A stretch of DNA of 64,000 nucleotides from Dietzia sp. JS16-p6b (GTDB taxonomy: Bacteria; Actinomycetota; Actinomycetes; Mycobacteriales; Mycobacteriaceae): the NCBI RefSeq assembly GCF_003052165.1, contig NZ_CP024869.1:2886001-2950000 (forward strand), given 5' to 3'. The notes under the pieces were generated by a model, which saw only the letters and a list, made by a program, of their open reading frames with translations, was not told the DNA's origin and made no database searches. Both the position numbers and the translations under genes were made by a program. Within the stretch, counting starts at the first letter, position 1. The number at the start of each line of letters is the position of its first letter. Positions 1 through 8,615 of the stretch are shown here, in pieces.

Positions 1-105
1 AGCACTCCTAGGGAATCCGTCGACGACGACGTCGCACCGCGGCGTGTACCGAGTGTGGTCGTAGGCGGTACGACTACGCATATAAGCCGTCGAAAATCGG
101 GAATC

Positions 106-125
106 CATTATCTTGCGAGATAATG
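106..125. terminator. Hairpin downstream of the polysaccharide operon
   Basis: A perfect inverted repeat has 8-base arms (CATTATCT and AGATAATG) around a 4-base loop. It lies 40 bases beyond the stop of the last gene of the minus-strand operon, where a transcript end would be expected. Bases 1-164 hold nothing else I recognise. Function as a terminator is inferred from position and symmetry. Confidence 0.45.
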
Positions 126-164
126 TAAAACGCAGCTGTGCCGACAATCTAGTTTCACCTTTCA

Positions 165-1532
165 TTAGTACCGCAACCCGTTCGTTACGCTTGGCTTTGC
201 TTTCCCGAGGCTATCAGCGGCGGTTCCACGAGCGCTAAAAGCTGAAGCAATTAGCCAACTGCTGATTGAGATGATTGCGATAGCCACAAATCCCTGCAGC
301 GATCGAGAAGTTGGAGAGAACAGGCCCGACCACACCAAGGTTGGCACCTGACCCGCGACAAAGGAGGCTGAGACTAGGACGAAGAACGCTCGGAAACCGA
401 GGACGGATCGGCTGACTGACCAATGGATCAGACGGTCGATTGCGGCGACTCCCCATCCAAGAGTAATCACCATGAGAATAAGTCCGATAAGGCCAAATGC
501 GTAGACCCATTCACCGGTGAAGAGAGCCGCCATGGAGTGATTCGTGTGTGAAAGTTCCGGCCTCAACAATAGTACGAGTTCTCGCCCGAATCCAACGGGC
601 TTTTCCTCCCACATCGACCGCGGAACCCAAAACAAAAAGACAGCAGCAAAGGAGTTCAATTCGATTTCGGCTACTCGGAAACTCGACAGGAAATTGGCTA
701 GTTCGACCATAGTGTAAAACGGGTTAACCACTGAACCAAGCCCATCGAGTTCTTCCCCGCTTGCGGTTTCAACTCCCTCACGGATCGAGGCGAGGGCATA
801 GATTGCCGGAACAGTAGCGACAATCAGCAATGGTTTTAAGCCTGGGCTCCTAATCTGCCCGGATAATGCGACGAGAACTGAAAGCACTATGGCGACCAAG
901 ACGAGACGGCCGAATCCATTGAAGAAGACCTCAAAGAACATCACTGAAACGCCCGCCGCCAAGACCAGCGTGACCGTCGACGACCTCCGACCCTCTCCTG
1001 GGAGGAAAAGGAGTATAAGTAGGAGAACAACAGCGCCAGCAGTTATCCTTCGAATTGCCGTGTTGCCAGATAAGAGCATTAGCCCCAACAAAACAATCAC
1101 TACCGCGATGGTGACGCTGCCGACTACTTTGAAAACTCGCGGATCAAGGCGGACCTGCGCCCTAACGGGTTCCAGCTTTCTCCAGAAAAGCAAGTCCATT
1201 AGCCACATTGCGACTAATGGCACCACTTGCACTAGAACGAAGGTTAAGTCTCGGACACCACCTTCCGAAACCCAGTACATGCTCGCACCTGCAACAAAGA
1301 CTGCGAAGCCAAGACCGAACAGGCCGGCTGCCGTGATCTGCCCGCCTCCATTGCGCAGGAAGAGTACGATACCGTAAAGCATTCCGCAGATTCCTGCGAG
1401 CGCAGCGCCGCTCTCAAGGCGATCATTTGTGGCAAGCAACAGAGCCACGCATGACGTCATCGGGACAAGAACGTCGGGGCCGGTGATAACGACATGAGCC
1501 CCGTTCGATCTCAAGTTCGGTGATGCCGTCAC
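165..1532 (-). CDS. Wzy-like O-antigen/exopolysaccharide polymerase, membrane protein
   Basis: 455 residues, hydrophobic throughout with about ten to twelve predicted membrane segments. Wzy polymerases join lipid-linked repeat units at the outer face of the cytoplasmic membrane. The large polar loop near residues 270-330 contains a Pro-Arg-Ser-Met-Trp-Glu-Glu-Lys-Pro motif (about residue 302), a pattern common in the O-antigen polymerase/ligase group. The start overlaps the stop of the upstream sugar transferase by four bases (ATGA), so translation is probably coupled. Its base composition is visibly less GC-rich than the rest of the window, as is usual for serotype-specific polymerase genes that move horizontally. 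Wzy sequences are very divergent, so the call rests on topology, the motif and the neighbours; a WzxE/flippase or ligase role cannot be excluded. Confidence 0.6.
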   Translation of the reverse strand: MTASPNLRSNGAHVVITGPDVLVPMTSCVALLLATNDRLESGAALAGICGMLYGIVLFLRNGGGQITAAGLFGLGFAVFVAGASMYWVSEGGVRDLTFVLVQVVPLVAMWLMDLLFWRKLEPVRAQVRLDPRVFKVVGSVTIAVVIVLLGLMLLSGNTAIRRITAGAVVLLLILLFLPGEGRRSSTVTLVLAAGVSVMFFEVFFNGFGRLVLVAIVLSVLVALSGQIRSPGLKPLLIVATVPAIYALASIREGVETASGEELDGLGSVVNPFYTMVELANFLSSFRVAEIELNSFAAVFLFWVPRSMWEEKPVGFGRELVLLLRPELSHTNHSMAALFTGEWVYAFGLIGLILMVITLGWGVAAIDRLIHWSVSRSVLGFRAFFVLVSASFVAGQVPTLVWSGLFSPTSRSLQGFVAIAIISISSWLIASAFSARGTAADSLGKAKPSVTNGLRY

Positions 1533-2167
1533 TTTTTAGCGCCCACGGTTCTTAAAATGATCGTGAGGTCATTCTTAAAAGTCCAGTTTTCGATGTACTC
1601 GCGGTTTAATCGCACCTTCTCAGGCCAGATGACGTCGCGGTTGAGCTTCTCGGGGTCATCTGCCTCAGACAATGTTCTTTCCTCGTCTTTGAATGCCAGA
1701 GACGAGGGCCCTGTTATGCCCGGTCGCATCGAAAGAACTAATCGATCCTCACCTCGCAACTCGTCGGCCCATCCGGGGACGTCAGGCCTAGGCCCTACGA
1801 GGCTCATCTGGCCTGTGATTACATCCCACAGTTGGGGCAGCTCGTCAACTTTGCTACGACGGAGAGCTGCGCCCAGCCTCGTGATTCGGGGATCGCTGCT
1901 GGTCGTCACTGTGGTGTCGTGGGTACCCGAAGTCCTCATCGAGCGAATCTTGTGGACGCGGAAGAGCTTCCCGTAGCGCCCGATTCTTTGCTGGGTAAAT
2001 ACTCCCCACTCTCCGGTGTCGAACGTGGCCGCGACCACAGCCGCGGCCACCAGCGGCAATAGGATGAGGAAACCGGGAACCGCGACGATCAGGTCGAACG
2101 CCCTCTTGACGGCTTGTTGCCGTCGGCTCAGCCCGCGCGGGGCAATTGGCCCAGCACTGTCAGACAT
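1529..2167 (-). CDS. Undecaprenyl-phosphate sugar-1-phosphate transferase
   Basis: About 212 residues, the length of the catalytic core of the bacterial sugar transferase family (WcaJ/PglC type). These enzymes move a sugar-1-phosphate from a nucleotide sugar to undecaprenyl phosphate and so start each repeat unit. A basic N-terminal stretch (KRAFD) leads into a single re-entrant membrane helix at about residues 25-48. The family signatures FRVHKIRSM, KVDELPQLW and MSLVGPRPD follow in order, then the PGITGPSSL segment. I chose the ATG at 2167, two codons inside a TTG-initiated alternative; it overlaps the end of the upstream gene by 8 bases. It lacks the N-terminal CoA-binding-like domain of long WbaP/WcaJ proteins, so it is a short, monotopic form. 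Confidence 0.88.
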   Translation of the reverse strand: MSDSAGPIAPRGLSRRQQAVKRAFDLIVAVPGFLILLPLVAAAVVAATFDTGEWGVFTQQRIGRYGKLFRVHKIRSMRTSGTHDTTVTTSSDPRITRLGAALRRSKVDELPQLWDVITGQMSLVGPRPDVPGWADELRGEDRLVLSMRPGITGPSSLAFKDEERTLSEADDPEKLNRDVIWPEKVRLNREYIENWTFKNDLTIILRTVGAKK

Positions 2168-4277
2168 AGCCAAGCGTCCCCAAGGTCCTCTGAGCTATTC
2201 TGTCGAGTCGGGTGGAGGCTTCGGCCCCAAGTTCCTGTCGCCCCTTGCCCACGCTCCCCTTAGTAACCAATTCGACGGCGCTTCGAGGAGGCGAATCAGT
2301 AATGCCGAGAAACTGCGTGATTCTCTGTAGCTCCCGGTACGGTTCGTTAACGAAGTTCTCGTACCCGACTTCGATTACTTGCTCATCGGGTACGTCCTTG
2401 AGAGCGCGGACGGCGCTCTCCACGCAGCGCTGCCACTGAATTATCGCGACTTCGTCTAGAGGATGCTCGCGCTGAAGGTTCCGAAAGTCCGCAGGGCGGG
2501 GTCCCCACCAAGTGGCAACCTTGTGATGGACAGCGTCTCTCCGAGCGTCGCCCGCAAGTCGTTGACGAACCTTCTTGGCCCCGAACTCGTACAAGTGGCG
2601 GGGTAGGTCGCTTGGTGGCACCCATCGGACTTTCTTCAGGGTGTACCTCAGGCTGAAGGCCGCATTCCACCGCTTCATCGCCGACGGTGCGGCGTCGACG
2701 CCGTCCCGCCGGATGAAGATGAACTTCGCGTCTGGAAAAACGGCTGCGGCAAACCCGACACGAAGCGACGTGGCGCAGGTCTTCTCCACTACCGTGTGCG
2801 CGCCGTGTTTCCGACCCAGCTTCTGAAACTGATGACGGAGGTATCGGACCACTTCGGGTCGCGCGTGGTCAGGGTTCAGCTCGTCGTGGGCCACGTCCAA
2901 GTTCCCGTGCTTCCACATGAGGTTGATCTCGTCGCAGGGCCACGTGGTGAAACCGTCAAGCGACGTCAGGACATCGCGGAGCATGTTGGTGCCCGATCGC
3001 GGCGCTCCGACGATGATCACCACGTCGCTGGTGTTACTCGCCGATCTCTCCTGCATCGGTGCCTCCTGGACCAGACGCGCCCATCGATCGAGCATCGCGT
3101 TCTCGTCAAAAGCCTGTCGCGCATGGTCAGCGATTGCGGACCGCCAGCTTTCCGTTCGGTCACGTTCCCATTGCGAACGCGCGTTCTGGATCGCTCCTGC
3201 CATCGCCTCTGCATTGCCAGTCGCAACCGTCACGCCAAGGCCTCCCTCGCGAACTGATCTCGCAAGCTCGCTGTCCTGCTCGCAGGCGACGAGGAGGGGG
3301 AGTCCCTCCACTGCATACGTCGCTGTCTTACTCGGATATGCGTACTTGACCACCTCAGGAGCGAGCGACACCAGTCCCAGGTGGGCGGTGCGCATGAGCG
3401 CTCGTGCGGAGGCGGGCGAGCCGTGCGGCAAGAACCAGACGTCCACATCTGGACGATGTCCAATCCCTGCTGCTGCCGCTACCAAGTCGTGCTTGGCTTT
3501 GCCCTCCCCCATGAAGACCATCTCCACCGGCAGTCCGGGCGGCAGGAGTCGCAACGCATCAATCACGGATTCCAGGCCCTGGTATCGGCCCAGATTGCCT
3601 GTGAACACGATGCGTAGTGTTCCCTCGGGCGGATCTGCCAGGGGAGAGGATTCCTCGACCTCGAAGTCAGGGAGAGCGAAGTTGTTGAGGATCTCGATCT
3701 TTGAGGTCAGGGAGGGATCTCGCTTGATCACCGCGGCCCGCATGTCCTCGGAGAGCACGACGATGCGCGCGGCCCGGCGCATCGTCGCACGGTCCATAGC
3801 AGCCAACACACTGTAGGCGAGCGGGTTCGCGAACTCGCCCGACAGCCGGCCGATCTCGGGGTGCAGATCCATACAGTGATAGATGAACGATGTCCTGCGC
3901 TGTTTAGCGGCGAGAGACACAGCGAAGCCCAGTGTGACCTGGGGCGCGGTGGAACACATCACCACGTCTCGGTGTGGGCCAAACAGGATCCGAGCGGCGA
4001 CCTGGGCCGGAAACACCACCAGGTTAATCAGCTGCCCAGGTAGACGTCCGCCCTCAGGCACCACGGGGACTCGGGAGACGGACAGTTGATCCACCATTTC
4101 CGAACGGGGTCGTGGCCCCACGTCATGGGCAGACGTATACGACGGCTGCGCCGTCAGAATCTCCACCTGATGTCCGTCGGCCACCCAGCGGCCTCCGATC
4201 AATCGGAGAAACGACGCGTAAGGCGGGGTGTCCGGCCAGAAGTAGCGGTGGACGGCGAGAATGCGCATGCGGCTCAT
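2160..4277 (-). CDS. Fusion: GT4 glycosyltransferase plus PAPS-type sulfotransferase
   Basis: 705 residues in two enzyme halves. Residues 1-395 form a GT-B family 4 glycosyltransferase (WbuB-like): an N-terminal ILAVHRYFWPD motif, the acceptor-side Rossmann fold, then IVFTGNLGRYQGLESV and the YPSKTATY/EGLPLLVA donor-binding region. From about residue 410 a second domain begins with the P-loop GAPRSGTNML, the 5'-phosphosulfate-binding signature of bacterial sulfotransferases, and continues with the FIFIRRDGVDAA 3'-phosphate-binding segment. The protein could add a sugar and sulfate it. The ATG at 4277 was chosen because it overlaps the previous stop (ATGA). A longer in-frame start at 4325 would run into the upstream gene. 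Separate genes are the rule for these two activities, so the fusion is unusual. No frameshift is seen at the join. Confidence 0.85.
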   Translation of the reverse strand: MSRMRILAVHRYFWPDTPPYASFLRLIGGRWVADGHQVEILTAQPSYTSAHDVGPRPRSEMVDQLSVSRVPVVPEGGRLPGQLINLVVFPAQVAARILFGPHRDVVMCSTAPQVTLGFAVSLAAKQRRTSFIYHCMDLHPEIGRLSGEFANPLAYSVLAAMDRATMRRAARIVVLSEDMRAAVIKRDPSLTSKIEILNNFALPDFEVEESSPLADPPEGTLRIVFTGNLGRYQGLESVIDALRLLPPGLPVEMVFMGEGKAKHDLVAAAAGIGHRPDVDVWFLPHGSPASARALMRTAHLGLVSLAPEVVKYAYPSKTATYAVEGLPLLVACEQDSELARSVREGGLGVTVATGNAEAMAGAIQNARSQWERDRTESWRSAIADHARQAFDENAMLDRWARLVQEAPMQERSASNTSDVVIIVGAPRSGTNMLRDVLTSLDGFTTWPCDEINLMWKHGNLDVAHDELNPDHARPEVVRYLRHQFQKLGRKHGAHTVVEKTCATSLRVGFAAAVFPDAKFIFIRRDGVDAAPSAMKRWNAAFSLRYTLKKVRWVPPSDLPRHLYEFGAKKVRQRLAGDARRDAVHHKVATWWGPRPADFRNLQREHPLDEVAIIQWQRCVESAVRALKDVPDEQVIEVGYENFVNEPYRELQRITQFLGITDSPPRSAVELVTKGSVGKGRQELGAEASTRLDRIAQRTLGTLGYV

Positions 4278-6136
4278 CCGACGTTGCTGATCGGCGTAGA
4301 CGGGTTGGCGTGGACTTCCATCCATCGCCGAGCGATCTCATGTTCCTCGAAGCACTCCAGTTTCTCCGGAGCCAAGTGAAGCGGGGGAACTCGAACCTGG
4401 GACAACGCCTCGTGCTTCTTGCCTGCGATCGGCACTTCCGACTTGTCGAACAACTCTTCGGCAGCCTTCTCGTTCTCACGCAAACCGGTGTACACGATCT
4501 CGATGTCCTTGCCCGACTGCTGAATCAACGTCCTGGCGACGTCGGCGATTCTCACCGGCTCGCCCATGTCCAGCACCAAGGTGTCGCCCGAGTCGCCCAC
4601 GACTGCGGCTTGGAGGACGAGTTGGCATGCCTCGGGAATGGTCATGAAGTACCGGGTCACGTCGGGGTCCGTCACCGTGACCGGCCCGCCGTCCTTGATC
4701 TGCTTCTCGAACACCGTGAGTACTGAGCCGCGGGAGCCGAGCACGTTCCCGAATCGCACCGAGGCATACTTGGCATTGCCCGCCGTAGCAGCGCGGGCTG
4801 CAGTCAGCCGCTCAGCGATCCGTTTGCTCGTCCCCAACGATGTCGACGGACTTGCCGCCTTGTCTGTCGAGATGTTGACAAAGGTCTCCACCCCGCTCGC
4901 CTCTGCCGCGTCCAACAAGTTGAGGGTGCCCACGACGTTGGTCTTGAGAGCCTCAAGGGGATAGTGCTCGAGTAGCGGCATGTGCTTGAGCGCTGCTGCG
5001 TGAAAGACGATCTGCGGCTTGCGCTTGGCAAAGATCTCGGCGATCGCCCCGCGGTCGCGAATCGACGCAAGGATCGTGTCCTCGCCGTCGAGCATCGCCT
5101 GGTCCTGGATGGAGAGCTGCACCGCGTGCAGACCAGATTCGTCACGGTCGAGCATCATCAATTCGCCGGGTCTGAACCTCACAAGTTGGCGACACAATTC
5201 GGACCCAATCGACCCGCCTGCGCCGGTCACCAGAACGCGCTTACCACGGATGTACTCGGCGATCTGGGTTTGATTCAGCCGCGCCGGAGCCCTACCAAGG
5301 AGATCGGTGACGTTGATGCCACGCAGTTCGTCGACAGCCACGCGGGCTTTCATCATCGAATCGATAGGCGGCAGCACAAGTACGTGAAGCCCTGCCTCTT
5401 CCGCACGATCGCGAATATCGACCAATTCCTCGCCAGGCAGGCTGGGAACGGCAATCAGAAGCGTGCCGGCCCCAAGCTTTTGCGCGAAATGGGCAATGTG
5501 CTCGCGTGCGCCGCGCACTCGGATTCCATCAACAACCAGCCCTAGTTTTTCCGGATCGTCGTCCAGAATGGCCACCGGCCGGAACTTCGACACGGAGGAC
5601 CGTCGGAGCTGGCCGACCAGTTGCCGACCACCGTCCCCGGCGCCGAACACAAGGACTGGCTCGGCCCCTGCCGCAGCGCCGGCGCCGAACAGTTCCTTAC
5701 GCCGCACCAGCGACCTCAGAACCAGTGCGGCGAGGATCGTGAACGCGCCCGCGACAAGCGCGGTGGATCGCGGCACCCCGACGAAGTTCTCCCCGGCGAG
5801 ATGTCCTGCGAATACCACGAGAGAGGCTCCGGCAAACACCACGACCAGAACACTCGTCTCGAGCAGGCTCCCGGGAATGAACCGACCGCGGTAGAGACCC
5901 GCCACCCATCCGGCGACCCAGCTGAAGGCCACCACCCCGAGCAGAACTACATAGAACCGCGACATCCCGAGCGTCGTAGACAGCTGGTCGACCGAGAAGT
6001 CGTACCGCATCCACAGCGCGGCCACGAGCATTACCGCCCACAGCAGGGCATCGATAGGCATCCAGGGGGAAAAGGCCAAGCTGCCAATACTGCCGACTGG
6101 TCGACGACTACCGATTAATCGTGCGCTGCGAGTCAT
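4274..6136 (-). CDS. CapD/FlaA1-like membrane nucleotide-sugar 4,6-dehydratase
   Basis: About 620 residues. The N-terminal 140 residues carry four membrane segments, followed by a CoA-binding-like Rossmann domain (VLVFGAGDGGRQL at about residue 165). The C-terminal half is an extended SDR domain with the NAD(P)-binding GAGGSIGSEL motif near residue 300, an STDKA motif and a LGTSKR segment in place of the classical YxxxK. This architecture belongs to the PglF/WbpM/CapD group, which converts UDP-GlcNAc to a 4-keto-6-deoxy sugar for rare amino sugars in capsules and glycans. The ATG at 6136 is preceded by a GAGGACC ribosome site. Upstream in-frame starts to 6244 would overlap the kinase gene. 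It lies between the Wzz-like kinase and the glycosyltransferase in one operon. Confidence 0.88.
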   Translation of the reverse strand: MTRSARLIGSRRPVGSIGSLAFSPWMPIDALLWAVMLVAALWMRYDFSVDQLSTTLGMSRFYVVLLGVVAFSWVAGWVAGLYRGRFIPGSLLETSVLVVVFAGASLVVFAGHLAGENFVGVPRSTALVAGAFTILAALVLRSLVRRKELFGAGAAAGAEPVLVFGAGDGGRQLVGQLRRSSVSKFRPVAILDDDPEKLGLVVDGIRVRGAREHIAHFAQKLGAGTLLIAVPSLPGEELVDIRDRAEEAGLHVLVLPPIDSMMKARVAVDELRGINVTDLLGRAPARLNQTQIAEYIRGKRVLVTGAGGSIGSELCRQLVRFRPGELMMLDRDESGLHAVQLSIQDQAMLDGEDTILASIRDRGAIAEIFAKRKPQIVFHAAALKHMPLLEHYPLEALKTNVVGTLNLLDAAEASGVETFVNISTDKAASPSTSLGTSKRIAERLTAARAATAGNAKYASVRFGNVLGSRGSVLTVFEKQIKDGGPVTVTDPDVTRYFMTIPEACQLVLQAAVVGDSGDTLVLDMGEPVRIADVARTLIQQSGKDIEIVYTGLRENEKAAEELFDKSEVPIAGKKHEALSQVRVPPLHLAPEKLECFEEHEIARRWMEVHANPSTPISNVG

Positions 6137-6182
6137 GTCCGGTCCTCGGTCAAGTGGCACAGGCGATCCATGGGAAAAGACA

Positions 6183-7577
6183 TCACGCCTCCGGGGCAGA
6201 TGCGGACTTGCTCGTCGAGTAGTAGTACGAGTCGTAGTAGCCACTCGTCCCCTTCTTGGCGGGCCTGTTTGCTACCGTCACGATGCCCAACAGGGAGGCA
6301 TCGGCCTTTTCTAGATTGTCCACGGCTTGAACGACCTGGTCGCTCGTCGTCCGATGCGTGCGCACCACGAGCAAGGCCCCGTCGGCAATGCGGGCGAGAA
6401 GTGCCCCGTCGGTCACGGGGAGCAGCGGTGGAGAATCGATGATCACGTAGTCGTAGGTTCTGCGCAGATCCTGGAGGAGCTTTCGCGCCATCTCCGAGGC
6501 GATGAGCTCCGAGGGGTTGGGCGGCAGCGGCCCACAGGCCAGCAGGTCCACACCCTCGTGCCGCGTTTCCTGCACCACGTCTGCGAACTCTGCTTGTCCG
6601 GAGAGGATATTGGTGAGGCCCACCTTGTCCGGCATCGACATGTAGCTCACCACCAGCGGTCGCCGAAGGTCCGCCTCGATCAGGAGAACCCGGTTCCCCG
6701 CCTCGGCGAGAGCGAGCGAGAGGTTGATCGCTGTCTCGGACTTTCCCTCAGTAGCCACCGACGAGGTGAGCACGATGACGCGCGGGGGGTTGTCGACGTT
6801 AAGGAATTGGAGGTTTGTTCGGAGCCGACGGAAACTCTCGGCCGCAGGGGAGTGCCCCTCGCGGAAAGGCACGATGTGTTCTGCGCCCCCCTCTTTGTCC
6901 TCGTTCTTACGAAACGGGATCGACCCGACCACGGGTGTGCCGGTCATCGCTTCGAGCTGTTCCTTGGACTTCACCCGGCGATCAAGGGCGTTGACGAGGA
7001 GGGCGAGCCCCACTCCCGCCAGCAGGCCAAGTACGAGCCCGATTACTACGTTCTGCTCGGTGTTCGGCGCAACTGGCGAGGACGGCAGCGCGGGGGGGTT
7101 GACCACGGTGAGTTTGGCCAGCGCCGGTCCACCCCCATCCGGAATCTCCAGGCGGTTGATGGCCTCTGGAAGAACGTCGCCGAATCCCTGGGCCATTCGG
7201 AGGGCTCGATCAGGATCGGTATCGGTCACAGAGACATCGAGAAGTACTGTCCTGTTGCCGGCGGATGCGGTCGCTGCCCGAGCGACGGCCGCCGCGCTGA
7301 GATCCACCCCCGAGACGTCCACGACCTCCTGAGCGATGTCCGCACTCTTGACCAGCTCCGCGTAGGACTGGACGCGCTGCTGGGCGCCCAGGGATCCCTG
7401 GTAGGCCGCAGAGGCGGAATCGCCCGCAGAGACCGTGACGTAGAACTGGACCCTTGACTGGTACGTGGGCGTCGTCAGCAAGCTCAACCCCAGTGCGATC
7501 AGCCCTCCGACGAGAGTGGCAGCCACGATGACGATCCAGCGGGCACGCAGTACAGACAACAGGTCCCGCAGATCCAC
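6183..7577 (-). CDS. Wzz-type chain length determinant fused to BY-kinase
   Basis: 464 residues. An N-terminal Wzz domain (membrane helix at about residues 14-34, periplasmic part, second helix at about 178-200) is fused to a cytoplasmic bacterial tyrosine kinase. The kinase has a Walker A' (SSVATEGKSETA), an A'-type motif around VLLIEADLRRP and a DSPPLLPVTD motif. A tyrosine cluster at the C-terminus (SGYYDSYYYS) is the expected autophosphorylation site. Such proteins set polysaccharide chain length and control export. The single-chain arrangement matches other actinobacteria and proteobacteria, not the split CpsC/CpsD of firmicutes. It is the first gene of the minus-strand operon; the 200-base divergent gap upstream (7578-7777) should contain the promoter. 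Confidence 0.9.
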   Translation of the reverse strand: MDLRDLLSVLRARWIVIVAATLVGGLIALGLSLLTTPTYQSRVQFYVTVSAGDSASAAYQGSLGAQQRVQSYAELVKSADIAQEVVDVSGVDLSAAAVARAATASAGNRTVLLDVSVTDTDPDRALRMAQGFGDVLPEAINRLEIPDGGGPALAKLTVVNPPALPSSPVAPNTEQNVVIGLVLGLLAGVGLALLVNALDRRVKSKEQLEAMTGTPVVGSIPFRKNEDKEGGAEHIVPFREGHSPAAESFRRLRTNLQFLNVDNPPRVIVLTSSVATEGKSETAINLSLALAEAGNRVLLIEADLRRPLVVSYMSMPDKVGLTNILSGQAEFADVVQETRHEGVDLLACGPLPPNPSELIASEMARKLLQDLRRTYDYVIIDSPPLLPVTDGALLARIADGALLVVRTHRTTSDQVVQAVDNLEKADASLLGIVTVANRPAKKGTSGYYDSYYYSTSKSASAPEA

Positions 7578-7777
7578 TCCAGGGTCCTTTCCTCAAAGCA
7601 GTAACGGCATGGTTGAGTCCGACAATCGTCAGTCGTGCCACGCGCTGACATTACGTTGCTGGGGCGCGCCTCAGGACCCATCGTTCACACGATAAACATG
7701 GATTCACTTAATCTCTGCTTCGCAAGCAGGCGCATCGCTACCCATCGCGTTCACATCCGCTCCGTAAGCTCGTCCCG

Positions 7778-8368
7778 GTGAGACGCCGTTCCCGCCGCTG
7801 TAGAGCGGCGCTTGTTGCCACGACACTCTTTGTGCTGGTAGCGGCCGTGGCGGGCCTCTCCGCCGGCAGCGCGGTACTCCACCCGCGAGTCGACTCGCCC
7901 GACCGGGTGAACGCAATCGTCGTGGTCGCGGGGGCTAACGACGACCGATATGTGTACGCCCGTCATCTTGCCGAGGAGGGCGTAACAGACCGGATACTTG
8001 TCTCCCGCCCGCCCAGCTCCACGGGGGCCTACGCAGGCCTTCGCGACGCCTACTGCGCCTCAACTCCAGTCCGCACCAGGGACGGACGCGACATCGACAT
8101 CGACATCGAATGCTTTGCACCCGACGTCGACACCACCGAGGGTGAGACCACCGCGGCCACCCGCATCGCCCGCGAACGGGGGTGGAATTCGCTCCTCGTG
8201 GTGACGTACTGGGGCCACGTGTCGCGAGTCCGGATCTATTTCGAGCAGTGTTTCGACGGCTCCGTGTACGTCACCGACACTCCCCGACCGCTGTCGAAGT
8301 CGCGCAAGAATGCTCTTTTGCACGAGACCGGCGGGTACGTGAAGGCGCTCGTGGCGCCCGCCTGCTGA
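7778..8368 (+). CDS. YdcF/ElyC-family (DUF218) membrane-anchored protein
   Basis: 196 residues from a GTG start. A basic N-terminus and one membrane helix (about residues 8-30) place the rest outside the membrane. The DUF218 core is recognisable: AIVVVAGANDDRYVYARHLA, then TTEGETTAA with an acidic residue before the helix, and LLVVTYWGHVSRVRIYFEQC. The family (ElyC, SanA, YdcF) is linked to envelope and lipid-carrier homeostasis, but the chemistry is not settled. It is divergent from the polysaccharide operon across a 200-base gap, so a function in envelope polysaccharide is possible but only by neighbourhood. It is followed by a candidate bidirectional terminator. Confidence 0.75.
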   Translation: MRRRSRRCRAALVATTLFVLVAAVAGLSAGSAVLHPRVDSPDRVNAIVVVAGANDDRYVYARHLAEEGVTDRILVSRPPSSTGAYAGLRDAYCASTPVRTRDGRDIDIDIECFAPDVDTTEGETTAATRIARERGWNSLLVVTYWGHVSRVRIYFEQCFDGSVYVTDTPRPLSKSRKNALLHETGGYVKALVAPAC

Positions 8369-8407
8369 CCCTGTCAACAGGGTGGGAAACTGCTGATAAA
8401 AGGCGAA

Positions 8408-8448
8408 TCGCCAGCGGCCGTGGAGGGGGGTCCGACGGCCGCCAGCGA
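8408..8448. terminator. Stem-loop between convergent genes
   Basis: An imperfect inverted repeat (arms TCGC-CA-GCGGCCGT and ACGGCCGC-CA-GCGA, one 2x2 mismatch) encloses a short G-rich loop. It is placed between the convergent YdcF-like gene and the acyl-CoA operon, as expected for a bidirectional terminator. The rest of 8369-8615 shows no gene. Confidence 0.4.
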
Positions 8449-8615
8449 CTCTGTCGCACGATGCACGTCCGCGACCGGGGGTGGTCAGCGTAGGCCGCGC
8501 ATCGAGGCGGAGTCGGCGGCAACGTGAGGGGGGGTCAGTGTTGCCTCCGACTGAGAACCACTATAGGAACCCCACGCCGACTCCACAACCGTCAGCTAAC
8601 GGCCGACAGCCCCGG

